From contig NZ_JAUHPW010000003.1 of NCBI RefSeq assembly GCF_030418455.1, positions 248,001 to 312,000 of the forward strand: a stretch of DNA of 64,000 nucleotides, in the 5' to 3' direction. Position 1 is the stretch's first letter; each line of letters starts with the position of its first letter. The notes beneath the pieces are model-generated. The model was not told the origin of the DNA. It searched no databases and was given only the letters and a program-made list of their open reading frames with translations. This stretch comes from Demequina litoralis. Its GTDB lineage: Bacteria; Actinomycetota; Actinomycetes; Actinomycetales; Demequinaceae. Below are positions 31,374 to 42,255 of this stretch, piece by piece. A program made the position numbers and the translations under genes.

Positions 31374-32669
31374 GTGCGCACAGAAGCCGATGTCATCGTG
31401 ATCGGGGCGGGTCCCGGAGGATCCGCCGCCGCCCGCTATCTCGCCGCCGAGGGCTTCGACGTGATCGCCCTCGAGAAGGCGAGGTTCCCCCGCGAGAAGG
31501 TCTGCGGCGACGGGCTCACGCCCCGCGCGGTCCGCGAGATCGACCTCATCGGGCTGCCGACGCCGCGGGACGAGGGCTGGATCCCCAACCACGGGCTCCG
31601 CATGGTCGGCGGCGGCCACCGCCTCGAGTTCCCCTGGCACGACCTCGAGTCCTTTCCCCGCTACGGGCTGTCCCTGCCGCGCGCCGACTTCGACAAGCGA
31701 CTGGCCGACCACGCCCGCGCCGCCGGCGCCGACGTGCGCGAGGGCTGGCACGTCGACTCGGTCCTCCGCGACGAGCGCCAGGCGGGCTACGCCGGCGGCG
31801 GCCGGGTCGTCGGCGTCGTCGCGCGCGAGACCGACGAGCGCGGCCGCAAGGTCGGCGAGCCCGTCGAGTACCGCGCGCCGCTCGTCATCGCGGCGGACGG
31901 CGTGAGCGCGCGCGCCGCGCTCGGGATGGGCATGGAGCGCATGGAGAACCGCCCCATCGGCGTCGCAGTCCGCACCTACTTCACCACCCCCCGCCACGAC
32001 GAGGAGTGGATGGAGGGCCACCTCGAGATCTGGGACGGCGAGCGCGGGCGTTCGAACCTCCTGCCGGGCTACGGCTGGATCTTCCCCATGGGCGACGGCA
32101 CCGCGAACGTGGGCCTCGGCACCCTGAGCGCCAAGGGCACGCCTCCCAAGCTCGACCACCGTGCGCTGCTGCGCGACTGGCTCGACCACTCCGCGGCGGA
32201 CTGGGAGTTCGGCGAGCAGGTCGGCGGCATCAAGGGCGCCGCGATCCCGATGGCCTTCAACCGCCAGCCGCACTACGTGCCCGGCATGATGCTCGTGGGC
32301 GACTCCGGCGGCATGGTGAACCCGTTCAACGGCGAGGGCATCGCCTACGCGATGCAGGCGGCCCGCCGCGCGACCGAGGCCGCCGTCGCGTGGCGCTCCG
32401 CGACGGGAGCACGCGACCAGGAGGCCGCGCTCGCGAGCTACGCCCGGATGATGAAGGACGACCTCGGGGGCTACTACTCGCTCGGGCGGGTCTTCGCCTC
32501 GCTGGTCGAGCATCCGAGCGTCATGAAGGTGTGCACCCGGTACGGGCTTCCTAGTCCTTTGGTCATGGAATTCACGTCTAGACTGCTGGCAGATGTCTAT
32601 GAGCCTCGTGGCGGGAACTGGGCCGACAGGCTCCTCTCCGCCCTGACGAGGGTCGCTCCGGCGGCCTGA
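31374..32669 (+). CDS. Geranylgeranyl reductase family flavoprotein (MenJ-like)
   Basis: A 431-residue FAD enzyme likely to reduce double bonds in the isoprenoid tail of menaquinone, as MenJ does in mycobacteria. The N-terminal Rossmann motif is VIVIGAGPGGSAAARYL, followed by the family motif FPREKVCGDGLTPRA. The second FAD motif is VGDSGGMVNPFNGEGIAYAM. GTG start six bases after a -10. It lies 41 bp upstream of nuoA and probably heads the complex I operon. Codons from about 32546 to 32605 are strikingly unlike the rest (CTT, CCT, AGT, TTG, TCT, AGA, GCA, TAT), suggesting an embedded regulatory site. Confidence 0.92.
   Translation: MRTEADVIVIGAGPGGSAAARYLAAEGFDVIALEKARFPREKVCGDGLTPRAVREIDLIGLPTPRDEGWIPNHGLRMVGGGHRLEFPWHDLESFPRYGLSLPRADFDKRLADHARAAGADVREGWHVDSVLRDERQAGYAGGGRVVGVVARETDERGRKVGEPVEYRAPLVIAADGVSARAALGMGMERMENRPIGVAVRTYFTTPRHDEEWMEGHLEIWDGERGRSNLLPGYGWIFPMGDGTANVGLGTLSAKGTPPKLDHRALLRDWLDHSAADWEFGEQVGGIKGAAIPMAFNRQPHYVPGMMLVGDSGGMVNPFNGEGIAYAMQAARRATEAAVAWRSATGARDQEAALASYARMMKDDLGGYYSLGRVFASLVEHPSVMKVCTRYGLPSPLVMEFTSRLLADVYEPRGGNWADRLLSALTRVAPAA
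32556..32584 (+). promoter_or_regulatory. Candidate internal nuo promoter within the 3' end of the reductase gene
   Basis: TAGACT (32579-32584) lies in an unusually AT-rich patch of rare codons. The candidate -35 CCTTTG (17-bp spacing) is weak. The patch is about 125 bp upstream of nuoA and may drive complex I separately. Confidence 0.35.
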
Positions 32670-32710
32670 CGGCATCCGCGACCTCGACGAAGACGGAAGG
32701 ATCAACCCCT

Positions 32711-33070
32711 GTGAATCCGTACGTGCCGATCATCGTGATGATGGTGATCGCGGGGCTGCTCGCGGGCGCCGGACTCTTCGTCAGCTCGATCCTGGGCCCG
32801 AAGCGCGCCAACGCCGCGAAGCTCGACCAGTACGAGTCCGGCCTGCAGCCCACCCCGGGCGCCGCCGGCGGAGGCCGCATCCCGATCAAGTACTACCTCG
32901 TCGCGATGACCTTCATCATCTTCGACATCGAGGTCGTCTTCCTCTACCCGTGGGCCGTCGCGCACGACGCCCTCGGGTGGTTCGGGCTCATCGCCATCAT
33001 GACCTTCCTCGCCCTCATCACGATCCCCTTCGTGTACGAGTGGCGCCGCGGCGGATTCGAGTGGGACTGA
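32711..33070 (+). CDS. nuoA: NADH-quinone oxidoreductase subunit A
   Basis: A 119-residue membrane subunit of complex I with three helices ([47 protein letters not shown] and [21 protein letters not shown]). The conserved acidic [11 protein letters not shown] segment and the quinone-site loop [10 protein letters not shown] are present. GTG start with AAGGA nine bases upstream. First gene of the 14-gene nuoA-N cluster. Confidence 0.96.
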   Translation: MNPYVPIIVMMVIAGLLAGAGLFVSSILGPKRANAAKLDQYESGLQPTPGAAGGGRIPIKYYLVAMTFIIFDIEVVFLYPWAVAHDALGWFGLIAIMTFLALITIPFVYEWRRGGFEWD

Positions 33071-33073
33071 CTT

Positions 33074-33625
33074 ATGGGTATTGAAGAGAGCGCACCCCCG
33101 TTCATGCTCGGCGTGGTCGAGGACTTCGTCGGCTTCATGCGGGCGGGATCCCTCTGGCCGGCCACGTTCGGCCTCGCGTGCTGCGCGATCGAGATGATGG
33201 CGACCGGCACGCCGCGCTTCGACATCTCGCGCATGGGCTCCGAGGTCTTCCGCGGGTCGCCGCGCCAGGCCGACATGATGATCGTCGCGGGCCGCGTGTC
33301 CAACAAGATGGCGCCCATCGTCCGCCAGGTCTACGACCAGATGGCCGAGCCCAAGTGGGTCATCTCGATGGGCGTGTGCGCCTCGTCGGGCGGCATGTTC
33401 AACAACTACGCGATCGTCCAGGGCGTCGACCACATCGTCCCCGTCGACATCTACCTGCCCGGCTGCCCGCCGCGCCCGGAGATGCTGCTCAACGCGCTCC
33501 TCGAGCTGCAGGAGCAGGTCAGGAACACGCCCATGGGCCGCAACCGCCGCGAGATCGCCGCCGCCGCCGAGGCCGCAGCGCTCGCCGCCACCCCGACCTC
33601 CGACATGAAGGGCCTGCTTCGTTGA
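33074..33625 (+). CDS. nuoB: NADH-quinone oxidoreductase subunit B (N2 iron-sulfur subunit)
   Basis: A 183-residue hydrophilic subunit holding cluster N2, the electron donor to quinone. The tandem cysteines Cys36-Cys37 in GLACCAIEM, plus Cys in [11 protein letters not shown] and LPGCPPRPE, ligate the [4Fe-4S] cluster. The N-terminal amphipathic helix ([16 protein letters not shown]) contacts the membrane arm. The first codons are unusually AT-rich and no Shine-Dalgarno is seen. The TTGA overlap at the end couples it to nuoC. Confidence 0.97.
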   Translation: MGIEESAPPFMLGVVEDFVGFMRAGSLWPATFGLACCAIEMMATGTPRFDISRMGSEVFRGSPRQADMMIVAGRVSNKMAPIVRQVYDQMAEPKWVISMGVCASSGGMFNNYAIVQGVDHIVPVDIYLPGCPPRPEMLLNALLELQEQVRNTPMGRNRREIAAAAEAAALAATPTSDMKGLLR

Positions 33626-34338
33626 GCGACTCCCAGGACCTCACCGGCACCGGCGCCCCGCAGGGCGGCCCCCAGCCGGGTGACCGCGAGCAGATCACGC
33701 TCATCAACGTCCGCGAGGGCATGTTCGGCGCCCAGGGCGACACGTCCGGCTACGACCTGCTCGTCAAGCCGGTCGAGATGCCCGGCGCCTCCGAGCGCCC
33801 GTACGGCGAGTGGTTCGACGGGGTCGTCGACGTGCTCGAGGAGCTCCTCGGGGACGATGCGGCGGCCGCCATCGAGCACGTCGTGGTCGACCGCGGCGAG
33901 CTCACGCTGCACATCGCGCGCGAGCACCTCCTCGCCGTCGCCCAGCACCTGCGCGACGACCAGGACCTGCGCTTCGAGATGTGCCTCGGCGTCTCCGGCG
34001 TGCACTACCCCGCGGACCAGGGCCGCGAGCTGCACGCCGTCTACCCGATGCAGTCGATCACCCACAACCGCCGCCTCCGACTCGAGGTCGCGGTCTCGGA
34101 GGCCGACCCGCACGTCCCGTCGATCACCGGGATCTACCCGATGAACAACTGGCACGAGCGGGAGACCTGGGACTTCTTCGGCATCGTCTTCGACGGCCAC
34201 CCGTCGCTCGCGCGCATCGAGATGCCCGACGACTGGGAGGGGCACCCGCAGCGGAAGGACTACCCGCTCGGCGGCATCCCCGTGGAGTACAAGGGCGCGG
34301 AGATCCCCTCGCCCGACAACCGGAGGCAGTACCGATGA
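33622..34338 (+). CDS. nuoC: NADH-quinone oxidoreductase subunit C
   Basis: A 238-residue peripheral-arm subunit (30-kDa type). The signature [36 protein letters not shown] is near the C-terminus, ending in RKDYPLGG. The start is a TTG at 33622 overlapping the nuoB stop; the next in-frame starts lie well inside the protein. The first ~30 residues are a low-complexity Gly/Gln/Pro tail. A 10-mer copy at 33852 encodes Gly-Asp-Asp-Ala. It pairs with NuoD to hold NuoB. Confidence 0.93.
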   Translation: MSDSQDLTGTGAPQGGPQPGDREQITLINVREGMFGAQGDTSGYDLLVKPVEMPGASERPYGEWFDGVVDVLEELLGDDAAAAIEHVVVDRGELTLHIAREHLLAVAQHLRDDQDLRFEMCLGVSGVHYPADQGRELHAVYPMQSITHNRRLRLEVAVSEADPHVPSITGIYPMNNWHERETWDFFGIVFDGHPSLARIEMPDDWEGHPQRKDYPLGGIPVEYKGAEIPSPDNRRQYR

Positions 34339-35678
34339 CCCAGACCGCACCCCACGCCACGGGCGCGTTCGTCGAGGACCCCGACGCCCCCGAGTACAGC
34401 GCCTACGGCGGCGACTGGTCCGACATCGCCGACGAGGCCGCGCGCCTCGCGCAGCAGCGCATCGTCGTCAACATGGGCCCCCAGCACCCGTCCACGCACG
34501 GTGTGCTGCGCGTCATGCTCGAGATCGAGGGCGAGACTGTCACGGAGACCCGTGCCGGCATCGGCTACCTCCACACGGGCATCGAGAAGAACATGGAGTT
34601 CCGCACCTGGACCCAGGGCGTGACCTTCTGCACCCGCATGGACTACGTCGCGTCCATGTCGCAGGAGGCCGTGTACTGCATGGGCATCGAGAAGTTGCTC
34701 GGCATCACGGACGACGTCCCGGAGCGCGCGAACATCCTGCGCGTCCTCATGCTCGAGCTCACGCGCATCGGCTCGCACCTCGTCGCGGTCGGCACCGGCG
34801 GCAACGAGATGGGCGCCACGACCGTGATGACCACGGCGTTCGTCGCGCGCGAGGACACCTTCCGCATCATCGAGATGATCTCCGGCCTGCGCACCAACAA
34901 CGCGTACATCCGTCCCGGCGGCGTCGCACAGGACGCGCCCGAGGGCACCGTCGCGTACATCCGCAAGCTGATCCCGCAGATCAAGGCCAAGCTCGACGAG
35001 CTCGCGGACCTCCAGCTGGAGAACCCGATCTTCAAGGGCCGCCTCAAGGGCGTCGCGAACCTCGACCTCGCGGGCTGCATGGCGCTCGGCATCACCGGAC
35101 CCATCCTGCGCTCGGCGGGGCTGCCGTACGACCTCCGCAAGTCGGACCCGTACTTCGGGTACGAGACGTACGACTTCCAGGTCCCGACCTCGACCGACGG
35201 CGACGCGTACTCGCGCGTGGTGCTCCGCATGGAGGAGTGCTACGAGTCGCTCAAGATCGTCGAGCAGTGCGCCGACCGCCTCGAGCAGACCGAGGGCCAG
35301 CCCGTCATGGTCGCGGACAAGAAGATCGCCTGGCCTGCGCAGCTGTCCGTCGGCTCGGACGGCCAGGGCAACTCGCTCGACCACATCCGCCACATCATGG
35401 GCGAGTCGATGGAGTCGCTCATCCACCACTTCAAGCTCGTGACCGAGGGCTTCAAGGTCCCCGCGGGCCAGGTGTACTCCGCGATCGAGGGCCCCAAGGG
35501 CCTGCTCGGCGTGCACCTCGTGTCCGACGGCGGCACCAAGCCCTGGCGCGCGCACTTCCGTGACCCCGGGTTCAACAACCTGCAGGCGCTGTCGATCCTC
35601 ACCGAGGGCGGTCAGGTCGCCGACGTCGTGGTCGCGATCGCCACGATCGACATGGTGCTGGGAGGCGTCGACCGATGA
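34335..35678 (+). CDS. nuoD: NADH-quinone oxidoreductase subunit D (49-kDa type)
   Basis: A 447-residue subunit, structurally a NiFe-hydrogenase-like large subunit without the metal. It forms the quinone pocket with Nuo[22 protein letters not shown] carries the quinone-contacting His of the conserved HPSTHG loop. [16 protein letters not shown] and [18 protein letters not shown] are also conserved, and the protein ends DMVLGGVDR, as other NuoD proteins do. Four-base overlaps on both sides. Confidence 0.97.
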   Translation: MTQTAPHATGAFVEDPDAPEYSAYGGDWSDIADEAARLAQQRIVVNMGPQHPSTHGVLRVMLEIEGETVTETRAGIGYLHTGIEKNMEFRTWTQGVTFCTRMDYVASMSQEAVYCMGIEKLLGITDDVPERANILRVLMLELTRIGSHLVAVGTGGNEMGATTVMTTAFVAREDTFRIIEMISGLRTNNAYIRPGGVAQDAPEGTVAYIRKLIPQIKAKLDELADLQLENPIFKGRLKGVANLDLAGCMALGITGPILRSAGLPYDLRKSDPYFGYETYDFQVPTSTDGDAYSRVVLRMEECYESLKIVEQCADRLEQTEGQPVMVADKKIAWPAQLSVGSDGQGNSLDHIRHIMGESMESLIHHFKLVTEGFKVPAGQVYSAIEGPKGLLGVHLVSDGGTKPWRAHFRDPGFNNLQALSILTEGGQVADVVVAIATIDMVLGGVDR

Positions 35679-36331
35679 CCTACGACGAGACCACGCTCGC
35701 GCAGCTGGCCGAGGACGCGGCCGCGATCATCGCGCGCTACCCGGTCAAGCGCTCCGCGCTGCTGCCGATGCTGCACCTCGTGCAGTCCGTCGACGGCTAC
35801 GTCAGCCCCGACGGCATCGAGTTCTGCGCCGAGCAGCTCGACCTCACGGCGGCGGAGGTGTCCGCGGTCGCGACGTTCTACACGCAGTACAAGCGCCGCC
35901 CCAACGGCGAGTACCAGGTGGGCGTGTGCACCAACACGCTGTGCGCCGTCATGGGCGGCGACCGCATCTGGGACGAGCTGTCCGAGCACGTCGGCGTGGG
36001 CCACGACGAGACCACCGAGGACGGGCAGATCACGCTCGAGCGCCTCGAGTGCAACGCGGCCTGCGACTACGCGCCCGTGATGATGGTCAACTGGGAGTTC
36101 TTCGACAACCAGACGCCGGAGAGCGCCAAGCAGGTGGTCGACGACCTCCGTTCGGGCAAGGACGTCGCGCCCACGCGCGGTCCCGCCAAGGTGTGCTCGT
36201 TCACGCAGGTCTCGCGGGTGCTCGCGGGCTTCGAGGACGGCCGGGCCGACGAGGACCAGGGCGCCGGCGCCCCCACCCTCGCGGGCCTCGAGGCCGCCAA
36301 GGAGCAGGGCTGGAAGGGGGCGGCCAAGTGA
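35675..36331 (+). CDS. nuoE: NADH-quinone oxidoreductase subunit E ([2Fe-2S])
   Basis: A 218-residue thioredoxin-like subunit with one [2Fe-2S] cluster. Its ligands are Cys in [13 protein letters not shown] and [16 protein letters not shown]. The N-terminal helical bundle begins [23 protein letters not shown]. The C-terminal 30 residues are a charged extension ([19 protein letters not shown]) of the kind frequent in actinobacteria. Works with NuoF and NuoG in the NADH-dehydrogenase module. Confidence 0.96.
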   Translation: MTYDETTLAQLAEDAAAIIARYPVKRSALLPMLHLVQSVDGYVSPDGIEFCAEQLDLTAAEVSAVATFYTQYKRRPNGEYQVGVCTNTLCAVMGGDRIWDELSEHVGVGHDETTEDGQITLERLECNAACDYAPVMMVNWEFFDNQTPESAKQVVDDLRSGKDVAPTRGPAKVCSFTQVSRVLAGFEDGRADEDQGAGAPTLAGLEAAKEQGWKGAAK

Positions 36332-37653
36332 CCGACCTCGTCCCCGTCCTCAGCGCGACCTGGGGCTCCGAGCAGTCCTGGAGCCTCGACACGTACACCG
36401 ACGCCGGCGGCTACGCGCCGCTCAAGAAGGCGCTCGGCATGGAGCCAGGCGACCTCATCCAGGCCGTCAAGGACTCTGGCCTGCGCGGCCGCGGCGGCGC
36501 GGGCTTCCCCACAGGCATGAAGTGGGGCTTCCTGCCCCCGGACGACGGCGGCCCCCGCTACCTCGTGGTCAACGCCGACGAGTCGGAGCCCGGCACCTGC
36601 AAGGACATCCCCACCATGATGTCCGCCCCGCACGCGCTCATCGAGGGCGTCATCATCACGTCCTTCGCGATCGGCTGCAACCACGCCTTCATCTACCTGC
36701 GCGGCGAGGTGGTCCACGTCTACCGCCGCCTGCTGCAGGCCGTGCGCGAGGCCTACGAGGCCGGCCACCTGGGCAAGGACATCCACGGCAGCGGCTTCGA
36801 CCTGGACGTCACCGTCCACGCCGGCGCCGGCGCCTACATCTGCGGCGAGGAGACCGCGCTGCTCGACTCGCTCGAGGGCCGTCGCGGCCAGCCCCGCCTC
36901 AAGCCCCCGTTCCCCGCGGTCGCCGGCCTCTACGCGCGTCCCACGGTCGTCAACAACGTCGAGTCGGTGGCCTCCGTGCCGGCGATCGTCGACAAGGGCG
37001 TCGAGTGGTTCACGGCGATGGGCACCGAGCGCTCCAAGGGCATGGGCCTGTTCTCGCTGTCGGGCCACGTCACCCGCCCGGGCCAGTACGAGGCGCCGCT
37101 CGGCATCACGCTGCGCGAGCTCCTCGAGCTCGCGGGCGGCATCCGCGAGGGGCACGAGCTCAAGTTCTGGACGCCCGGCGGCTCGTCGACCCCGATCTTC
37201 ACGCAGGACCACCTCGACACCCCGCTCGACTACGAGTCGGTGGGCGCCGCGGGCTCGATGCTCGGCACGCGCGCGCTGCAGCTCTTCGACGACACCACCT
37301 GCGTGGTGCGCGCGGTGACCAGGTGGACCGAGTTCTACAAGCACGAGTCCTGCGGCAAGTGCACCCCCTGCCGCGAGGGCACGTACTGGCTCACCCAGAT
37401 CCTCAAGCGCATCGAGGCGGGCCGCGGGACCGAGGCCGACATCCAGCAGCTGCTCGACACGTGCGACTCGATCGCCGGCCGCTCGTTCTGCGCGCTCGGC
37501 GACGGCGCCACCTCGTCGATCATCAGCTCCGTCACGCTCTTCCGCGAGGAGTACGAGGCGCACGTCGAGCAGGGCGGCTGCCCGTTCGACCACGCGGCCT
37601 CCGCGCTCTTCGACTACACCGACACGCCCGCGACCGAGGAGGCGCACGCATGA
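36328..37653 (+). CDS. nuoF: NADH-quinone oxidoreductase subunit F (NADH/FMN)
   Basis: A 441-residue subunit that binds NADH and FMN and starts the electron chain. The glycine-rich nucleotide loop is [18 protein letters not shown], with [12 protein letters not shown] following and the FMN-region motif [13 protein letters not shown]. The [4Fe-4S] N3 ligands are [12 protein letters not shown] and a later Cys in [12 protein letters not shown] start overlapping nuoE (GTGA). Confidence 0.97.
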   Translation: MTDLVPVLSATWGSEQSWSLDTYTDAGGYAPLKKALGMEPGDLIQAVKDSGLRGRGGAGFPTGMKWGFLPPDDGGPRYLVVNADESEPGTCKDIPTMMSAPHALIEGVIITSFAIGCNHAFIYLRGEVVHVYRRLLQAVREAYEAGHLGKDIHGSGFDLDVTVHAGAGAYICGEETALLDSLEGRRGQPRLKPPFPAVAGLYARPTVVNNVESVASVPAIVDKGVEWFTAMGTERSKGMGLFSLSGHVTRPGQYEAPLGITLRELLELAGGIREGHELKFWTPGGSSTPIFTQDHLDTPLDYESVGAAGSMLGTRALQLFDDTTCVVRAVTRWTEFYKHESCGKCTPCREGTYWLTQILKRIEAGRGTEADIQQLLDTCDSIAGRSFCALGDGATSSIISSVTLFREEYEAHVEQGGCPFDHAASALFDYTDTPATEEAHA

Positions 37654-40142
37654 CCGCGACCGCGGACAAGCCGGCAGCGGAGGTCGTCGACACCGTCACC
37701 CTGACGATCGACGGCACCGAGGTCACGGTGCCCAAGGGCACGCTCATCATCCGTGCGGCCGAGCAGGTCGGCATCGAGATCCCGCGCTTCTGCGACCACC
37801 CGGCGCTCAAGCCCGCGGGCGCGTGCCGCCAGTGCCTCGTCGACGTCGCCAGCCCGGCGGGTCCCGAGGGCAAGCTGCGCGCGTTCCCCAAGCCCCAGGC
37901 CTCGTGCACCATGACGGTGACCGAGGGCATGGTGGTGAACACGCAGCACACCTCGGAGGAGGCCGACCGCGCCCAGAAGGGCGTGATGGAGCTGCTGCTC
38001 ATCAACCACCCGCTCGACTGCCCGGTCTGCGACAAGGGCGGCGAGTGCCCCCTGCAGAACCAGGCGATGAGCCACGGCCGGCCCGAGAGCCGCTTCGTCG
38101 ACGTCAAGCGCGTCTTCGAGAAGCCGCTCGCGCTGAGCTCGGAGATCCTGCTCGACCGCGAGCGCTGCGTCCTGTGCCAGCGATGCACCCGCTTCTCGAA
38201 GGAGATCGCGGGCGACGCGTTCATCGACCTGCAGAACCGCGGCGCGCAGCAGCAGATCGGCACGTTCGACGAGGACGTGCTCGACTTCGACGGCTACCGC
38301 CCCGTGGGCGCGGCCACCGTCGACGAGGCCGGCAAGGCCTTCTCGTCGTACTACTCCGGCAACACGGTCCAGATCTGCCCCGTGGGCGCGCTGACCTCCG
38401 CCGCGTACCGCTTCCGCTCGCGCCCGTTCGACCTCGTGTCGTCGCCGAGCATCGCCGAGCACGACTCGTCGGGCTCGGCCATCCGCATCGACCACCGTCG
38501 CGGCAAGATTCTCCGCCGCCTCGCGGAGAACGACCCGGTGGTCAACGAGGACTGGATCTCCGACAAGGACCGCTTCGCCTTCGCGTGGCAGAACCTGTCC
38601 GACCGTCTCACCCGCCCGCTCGTCCGCAAGGACGGCGAGCTCGTCGAGACGTCGTGGCCCGAGGCGCTCGCCGCCGCGGCCGCGGGCATCAAGGCCGCCA
38701 CCGCCGCGGACGACGAGGGCGCCTCCCGCGGTGCCGCCGTCCTCACGGGCGGCCGCGTCACGCTCGAGGACGCGTACGCGTACCAGAAGCTCGCCCGCGT
38801 GGTGCTCGGCACGAACGACGTCGACTTCCGCGCCCGCACCGCGAGCGACGAGGAGCAGGCGTTCCTCGGCTCGCAGGTCGCCGGCACGGGCCTCGGCGTG
38901 ACCTTCGGCGAGCTCGAGAAGGCTCCCGCGGTCCTGCTCGTCGGCTTCGAGCCCGAGGACGAGGGCGGCGTGGTGTTCCTGCGCCTGCGCAAGTCGCTCG
39001 GACGCCAGCGGGTCGCCGCCGTCGCGCCGTTCCTGTCGCGCGGGGCCGAGAAGCTCGGCGCCACGCTCGTGCCCGCGGCCCCCGGTCGCGAGGCCGCGGT
39101 CCTCGCGGAGCTGCCCGAGGACGTGCGTGACGCGCTGTCCCAGCCCGGCGCGGTCGTCGTGCTCGGCGAGCGTGCGGCCGAGGCGCCCGGCGCGTTCGTC
39201 GCCGCCCAGGAGCTCGCATCGTCCACCGGCGCACGCCTCGCGTGGATCCCGCGCCGCGCGGGCGAGCGCGGAGCCGTCGAGGCCGGCGCGCTGCCCGGCC
39301 TCCTGCCCGGCGGCCGCACCGCCACGCTCAAGGGCGCCCGCGACGTGGTCGCGAAGGCCTGGGGCGTCGACGCGCTGCCGTCGGCCAAGGGCCGTGACAC
39401 CGCCGGCATCCTCAAGGCCGCGGCCGAGGGCGCCATCGGTGCGCTCGTCGTCGGCGGCGTGAGCGCCTCCGACCTCGCCGGCGACGTCTCGGCCGCGCTC
39501 GAGGCCACCGGCTTCGTCGTGTCGCTCGAGGTGCGCCGCTCCGAGATCGCCGAGGCGGCGGACGTGGTCCTGCCCGTCGCGCCGCCGTCGGAGAAGCCCG
39601 GCACGTTCGTCAACTGGGAGGGCCGCCTGCGCGGCTTCGCCACGGCGATCCGCACCGACGCGATGCCCGACCACCGCGTGCTCGACCTGCTCGCCCGCGA
39701 GTGGGGCGTCGAGCTCGGCACCGGCACCGTCGAGGCCGTCAACGCGGAGCTTGCGGCGCTGGGCGCCGCGGACGCCGCGCATCGTCCCGCCGCGCCGAAG
39801 GCCAGGGCCGCCCGCAACCCGCGCCCCAAGAAGGGCACGGCGGTCCTCGCGACCTGGCACCAGCTGGTCGACGAGGGCGCGCTGCAGGACGGCGAGCCCT
39901 ACCTCGCCGGCACCGGCCGCGTCGCCGTCGCCCGCATGTCCGCCGCCACCGCCGCCGCGCTCGGCGACGCCGTGAGCGTCGAGGTCTCCACCGAGGCCGG
40001 CGCGGTCGAGCTGCCGCTCGTCGTGACCGACGGCATGGTCGACGGCGTCGTGTGGGTGCCCGTGAAGTCCCCCGGCTCGTGGGTGGCGCGCGACCTGCGC
40101 GCGACCGCCGGAGCCGTCGTCTCGGTGAAGGGAGCGGCGTGA
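37650..40142 (+). CDS. nuoG: NADH-quinone oxidoreductase subunit G
   Basis: An 830-residue iron-sulfur subunit. The N-terminal [2Fe-2S] ferredoxin domain has [20 protein letters not shown]. The [4Fe-4S] motifs are [18 protein letters not shown] and [17 protein letters not shown]. The rest is a molybdopterin-oxidoreductase-like domain without catalytic molybdenum ([18 protein letters not shown] onwards). Two 10-mer copies are present: 39215 (Ala-Ser-Ser) and 39778, the latter in a different frame (Ala-His-Arg-Pro) in a basic linker near residue 715. Confidence 0.96.
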   Translation: MTATADKPAAEVVDTVTLTIDGTEVTVPKGTLIIRAAEQVGIEIPRFCDHPALKPAGACRQCLVDVASPAGPEGKLRAFPKPQASCTMTVTEGMVVNTQHTSEEADRAQKGVMELLLINHPLDCPVCDKGGECPLQNQAMSHGRPESRFVDVKRVFEKPLALSSEILLDRERCVLCQRCTRFSKEIAGDAFIDLQNRGAQQQIGTFDEDVLDFDGYRPVGAATVDEAGKAFSSYYSGNTVQICPVGALTSAAYRFRSRPFDLVSSPSIAEHDSSGSAIRIDHRRGKILRRLAENDPVVNEDWISDKDRFAFAWQNLSDRLTRPLVRKDGELVETSWPEALAAAAAGIKAATAADDEGASRGAAVLTGGRVTLEDAYAYQKLARVVLGTNDVDFRARTASDEEQAFLGSQVAGTGLGVTFGELEKAPAVLLVGFEPEDEGGVVFLRLRKSLGRQRVAAVAPFLSRGAEKLGATLVPAAPGREAAVLAELPEDVRDALSQPGAVVVLGERAAEAPGAFVAAQELASSTGARLAWIPRRAGERGAVEAGALPGLLPGGRTATLKGARDVVAKAWGVDALPSAKGRDTAGILKAAAEGAIGALVVGGVSASDLAGDVSAALEATGFVVSLEVRRSEIAEAADVVLPVAPPSEKPGTFVNWEGRLRGFATAIRTDAMPDHRVLDLLAREWGVELGTGTVEAVNAELAALGAADAAHRPAAPKARAARNPRPKKGTAVLATWHQLVDEGALQDGEPYLAGTGRVAVARMSAATAAALGDAVSVEVSTEAGAVELPLVVTDGMVDGVVWVPVKSPGSWVARDLRATAGAVVSVKGAA

Positions 40143-41479
40143 TGACCGTCCTCGCGTCCACGTCGGGCGTCCCCGTCGCGGAGGCCCTGGCCGCCGACCC
40201 GCTGTGGGTCGTCATCGTCAAGGCCGTCCTGGTCGTGGTGTTCCTGCTGACCTCGGTGCTGTTCGCCGTGTGGTTCGAGCGCCGCGTCATCGGCCGTCTG
40301 CAGGAGCGTCCCGGCCCCAACCGGCTGGGCCCCTTCGGCCTCCTCCAGTCCGTCTCCGACGCGATGAAGCTCCTGTTCAAGGAGGACATCAGCGTCCGCA
40401 AGGCGGAGAAGGCGCTCTACATCGCGGCCCCGATGATCTCGGTGTTCTGCGCCCTGCTGATCTTCTCGGTGATCCCGTTCGGCCCCGAGACGCGGATCTA
40501 CGGCACCGACTTCTCGACGCCGCTGCAGCTCACCGACTTCTCCGTCGCGATCCTCTTCATCCTCGCGTGCGCCGCGCTCGGCGTGTACGGCATCGTGCTG
40601 GGCGGCTGGGCCTCCGGCTCGACCTACCCGCTCATGGGCGCCATCCGCTCGACCGCGCAGGTGATCTCGTACGAGCTCGCGATGGGGCTGTCGCTCGTCA
40701 CGGTGTTCATGCTCTCGGGCACGATGAGCACGTCCGGCATCGTCGAGGCGCAGACCGACCGCTGGTGGGTGTGGCCGCTCTTCCCGGCGTTCATCCTCTA
40801 CGTCATCTCCATGGTCGGCGAGACCAACCGCCTGCCCTTCGACCTCCCCGAGGCCGAGGGGGAGCTGGTCGCCGGCTTCATGACCGAGTACTCGTCGATG
40901 AAGTTCGCGTGGTTCTTCCTCGCCGAGTACATGAACATGATCAACGTCTCGGCCGTCGCCGCGACGCTGTTCCTGGGCGGCTGGCGCGCGCCATGGCCCG
41001 CCTCGTGGCCAGGCGCCGAGCTCCTGAACACCGGCATCTTCCCGCCGCTGTGGCTCATCCTGAAGATCTGGCTGCTCATGTTCGTGTTCGTGTGGATCCG
41101 CGGCTCCGTGCTGCGCTTCCGCTACGACCAGTTCATGAAGTTCGGCTGGAAGATCCTCATCCCGGTGGGCCTGGGCTGGCTGGTGTTCTTCTCCGTCGGT
41201 CGCGCGGCCTTCGACCACTTCGACCGCGACCTCAACGTCTACGACGCGGTCGCCGGCCTCGTCGCGATCCTGCTCGTCGTGGCCGTCTGGAGCTTCGTCT
41301 CCGACGAGAAGGCGAAGAAGGCGGACCAGGTCGACGAGGACGCGGAGCCGGAGGTGCTCGACGCGTTCGCGGGCGGCTACCCGGTGCCTCCGCTGCCGCA
41401 CCAGGTCCTGCCCCCGTCCCCGCGCTCGGGCCGCACGGTCGAGGCGCATGTCGGCTCACGAGAGGAGGACTCCGAGTGA
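40142..41479 (+). CDS. nuoH: NADH-quinone oxidoreductase subunit H
   Basis: A 445-residue membrane subunit that forms the quinone tunnel entrance with NuoB and NuoD. Conserved stretches include [50 protein letters not shown] and [18 protein letters not shown]. The C-terminal ~60 residues form an acidic hydrophilic extension beyond the last helix. ATG at 40142 is preferred (GGGAG seven bases upstream); a GTG at 40139 is in frame one codon earlier. Confidence 0.96.
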   Translation: MTVLASTSGVPVAEALAADPLWVVIVKAVLVVVFLLTSVLFAVWFERRVIGRLQERPGPNRLGPFGLLQSVSDAMKLLFKEDISVRKAEKALYIAAPMISVFCALLIFSVIPFGPETRIYGTDFSTPLQLTDFSVAILFILACAALGVYGIVLGGWASGSTYPLMGAIRSTAQVISYELAMGLSLVTVFMLSGTMSTSGIVEAQTDRWWVWPLFPAFILYVISMVGETNRLPFDLPEAEGELVAGFMTEYSSMKFAWFFLAEYMNMINVSAVAATLFLGGWRAPWPASWPGAELLNTGIFPPLWLILKIWLLMFVFVWIRGSVLRFRYDQFMKFGWKILIPVGLGWLVFFSVGRAAFDHFDRDLNVYDAVAGLVAILLVVAVWSFVSDEKAKKADQVDEDAEPEVLDAFAGGYPVPPLPHQVLPPSPRSGRTVEAHVGSREEDSE

Positions 41480-42255
41480 GCGGGTCCGACGAGGTCTGGA
41501 AGGTCAACCGCGAGCGCGACGCGCAGCGGGAGACCTTCGAGTCCAACCTGCCCAAGAAGGGACCGATCGGCGAGGCGCTCGCGCCCGTCGCCGGATTCGG
41601 CGTGTCCCTCCGCAACTTCTTCCGTCCCACCGTGACCGAGCAGTACCCCAAGGTCAAGGTGCCGACGATGCCGCGCTACCACGGCCGCCACCAGCTCAAC
41701 CGTCACCCCGACGGCCTCGAGAAGTGCATCGGCTGCGAGCTGTGCGCGTGGGCGTGCCCCGCCGACGCGATCTACGTCGAGGCGGACTCCAACACGCCCG
41801 ACCACCAGGTCAGCCCCGGCGAGCGCTACGGCCGCGTCTACCAGATCAACTACCTGCGCTGCATCTTCTGCGGGCTGTGCATCGAGGCGTGCCCCACGCG
41901 GGCGCTCACGATGACCAACGAGTACGAGCTCGCCGGTCCCACGCGCGAGGGCCTCATCTACGAGAAGCAGGACCTCCTCGCGCCGATGGGCGAGAACATG
42001 CTCGCCGCGCCGCACCCGATGGTGCCCGGCACCACCGACGGCTCGTACTACCGCCAGGAGGTCGACGGCCCGGTCGAGGAGCAGGTCGCGTGGGTGCGCG
42101 AGCACCGTCCCGACGACCCGACGCTCCCGGAGAACCGCGGCAAGGAGCCCGTGGAGGACGATGCGCCGCGCGAGGAGCGCTACACCTCGCCGCAGCATGC
42201 GGCGGGCGCGATGGGCAGCGCGCGGCTCGGCTACATGGGCGGAGGCAAGCTCTGA
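41476..42255 (+). CDS. nuoI: NADH-quinone oxidoreductase subunit I (two [4Fe-4S])
   Basis: A 259-residue ferredoxin-like subunit that passes electrons to NuoB. Two classical motifs are present, [12 protein letters not shown] and [12 protein letters not shown]. The N-terminal helix ([19 protein letters not shown]) lies on the membrane surface. The C-terminal ~80 residues are a hydrophilic extension containing a 10-mer copy (42156, Glu-Asp-Asp-Ala). GTG start with a strong GAGAGGAGGA ribosome binding site. Confidence 0.96.
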   Translation: MSGSDEVWKVNRERDAQRETFESNLPKKGPIGEALAPVAGFGVSLRNFFRPTVTEQYPKVKVPTMPRYHGRHQLNRHPDGLEKCIGCELCAWACPADAIYVEADSNTPDHQVSPGERYGRVYQINYLRCIFCGLCIEACPTRALTMTNEYELAGPTREGLIYEKQDLLAPMGENMLAAPHPMVPGTTDGSYYRQEVDGPVEEQVAWVREHRPDDPTLPENRGKEPVEDDAPREERYTSPQHAAGAMGSARLGYMGGGKL

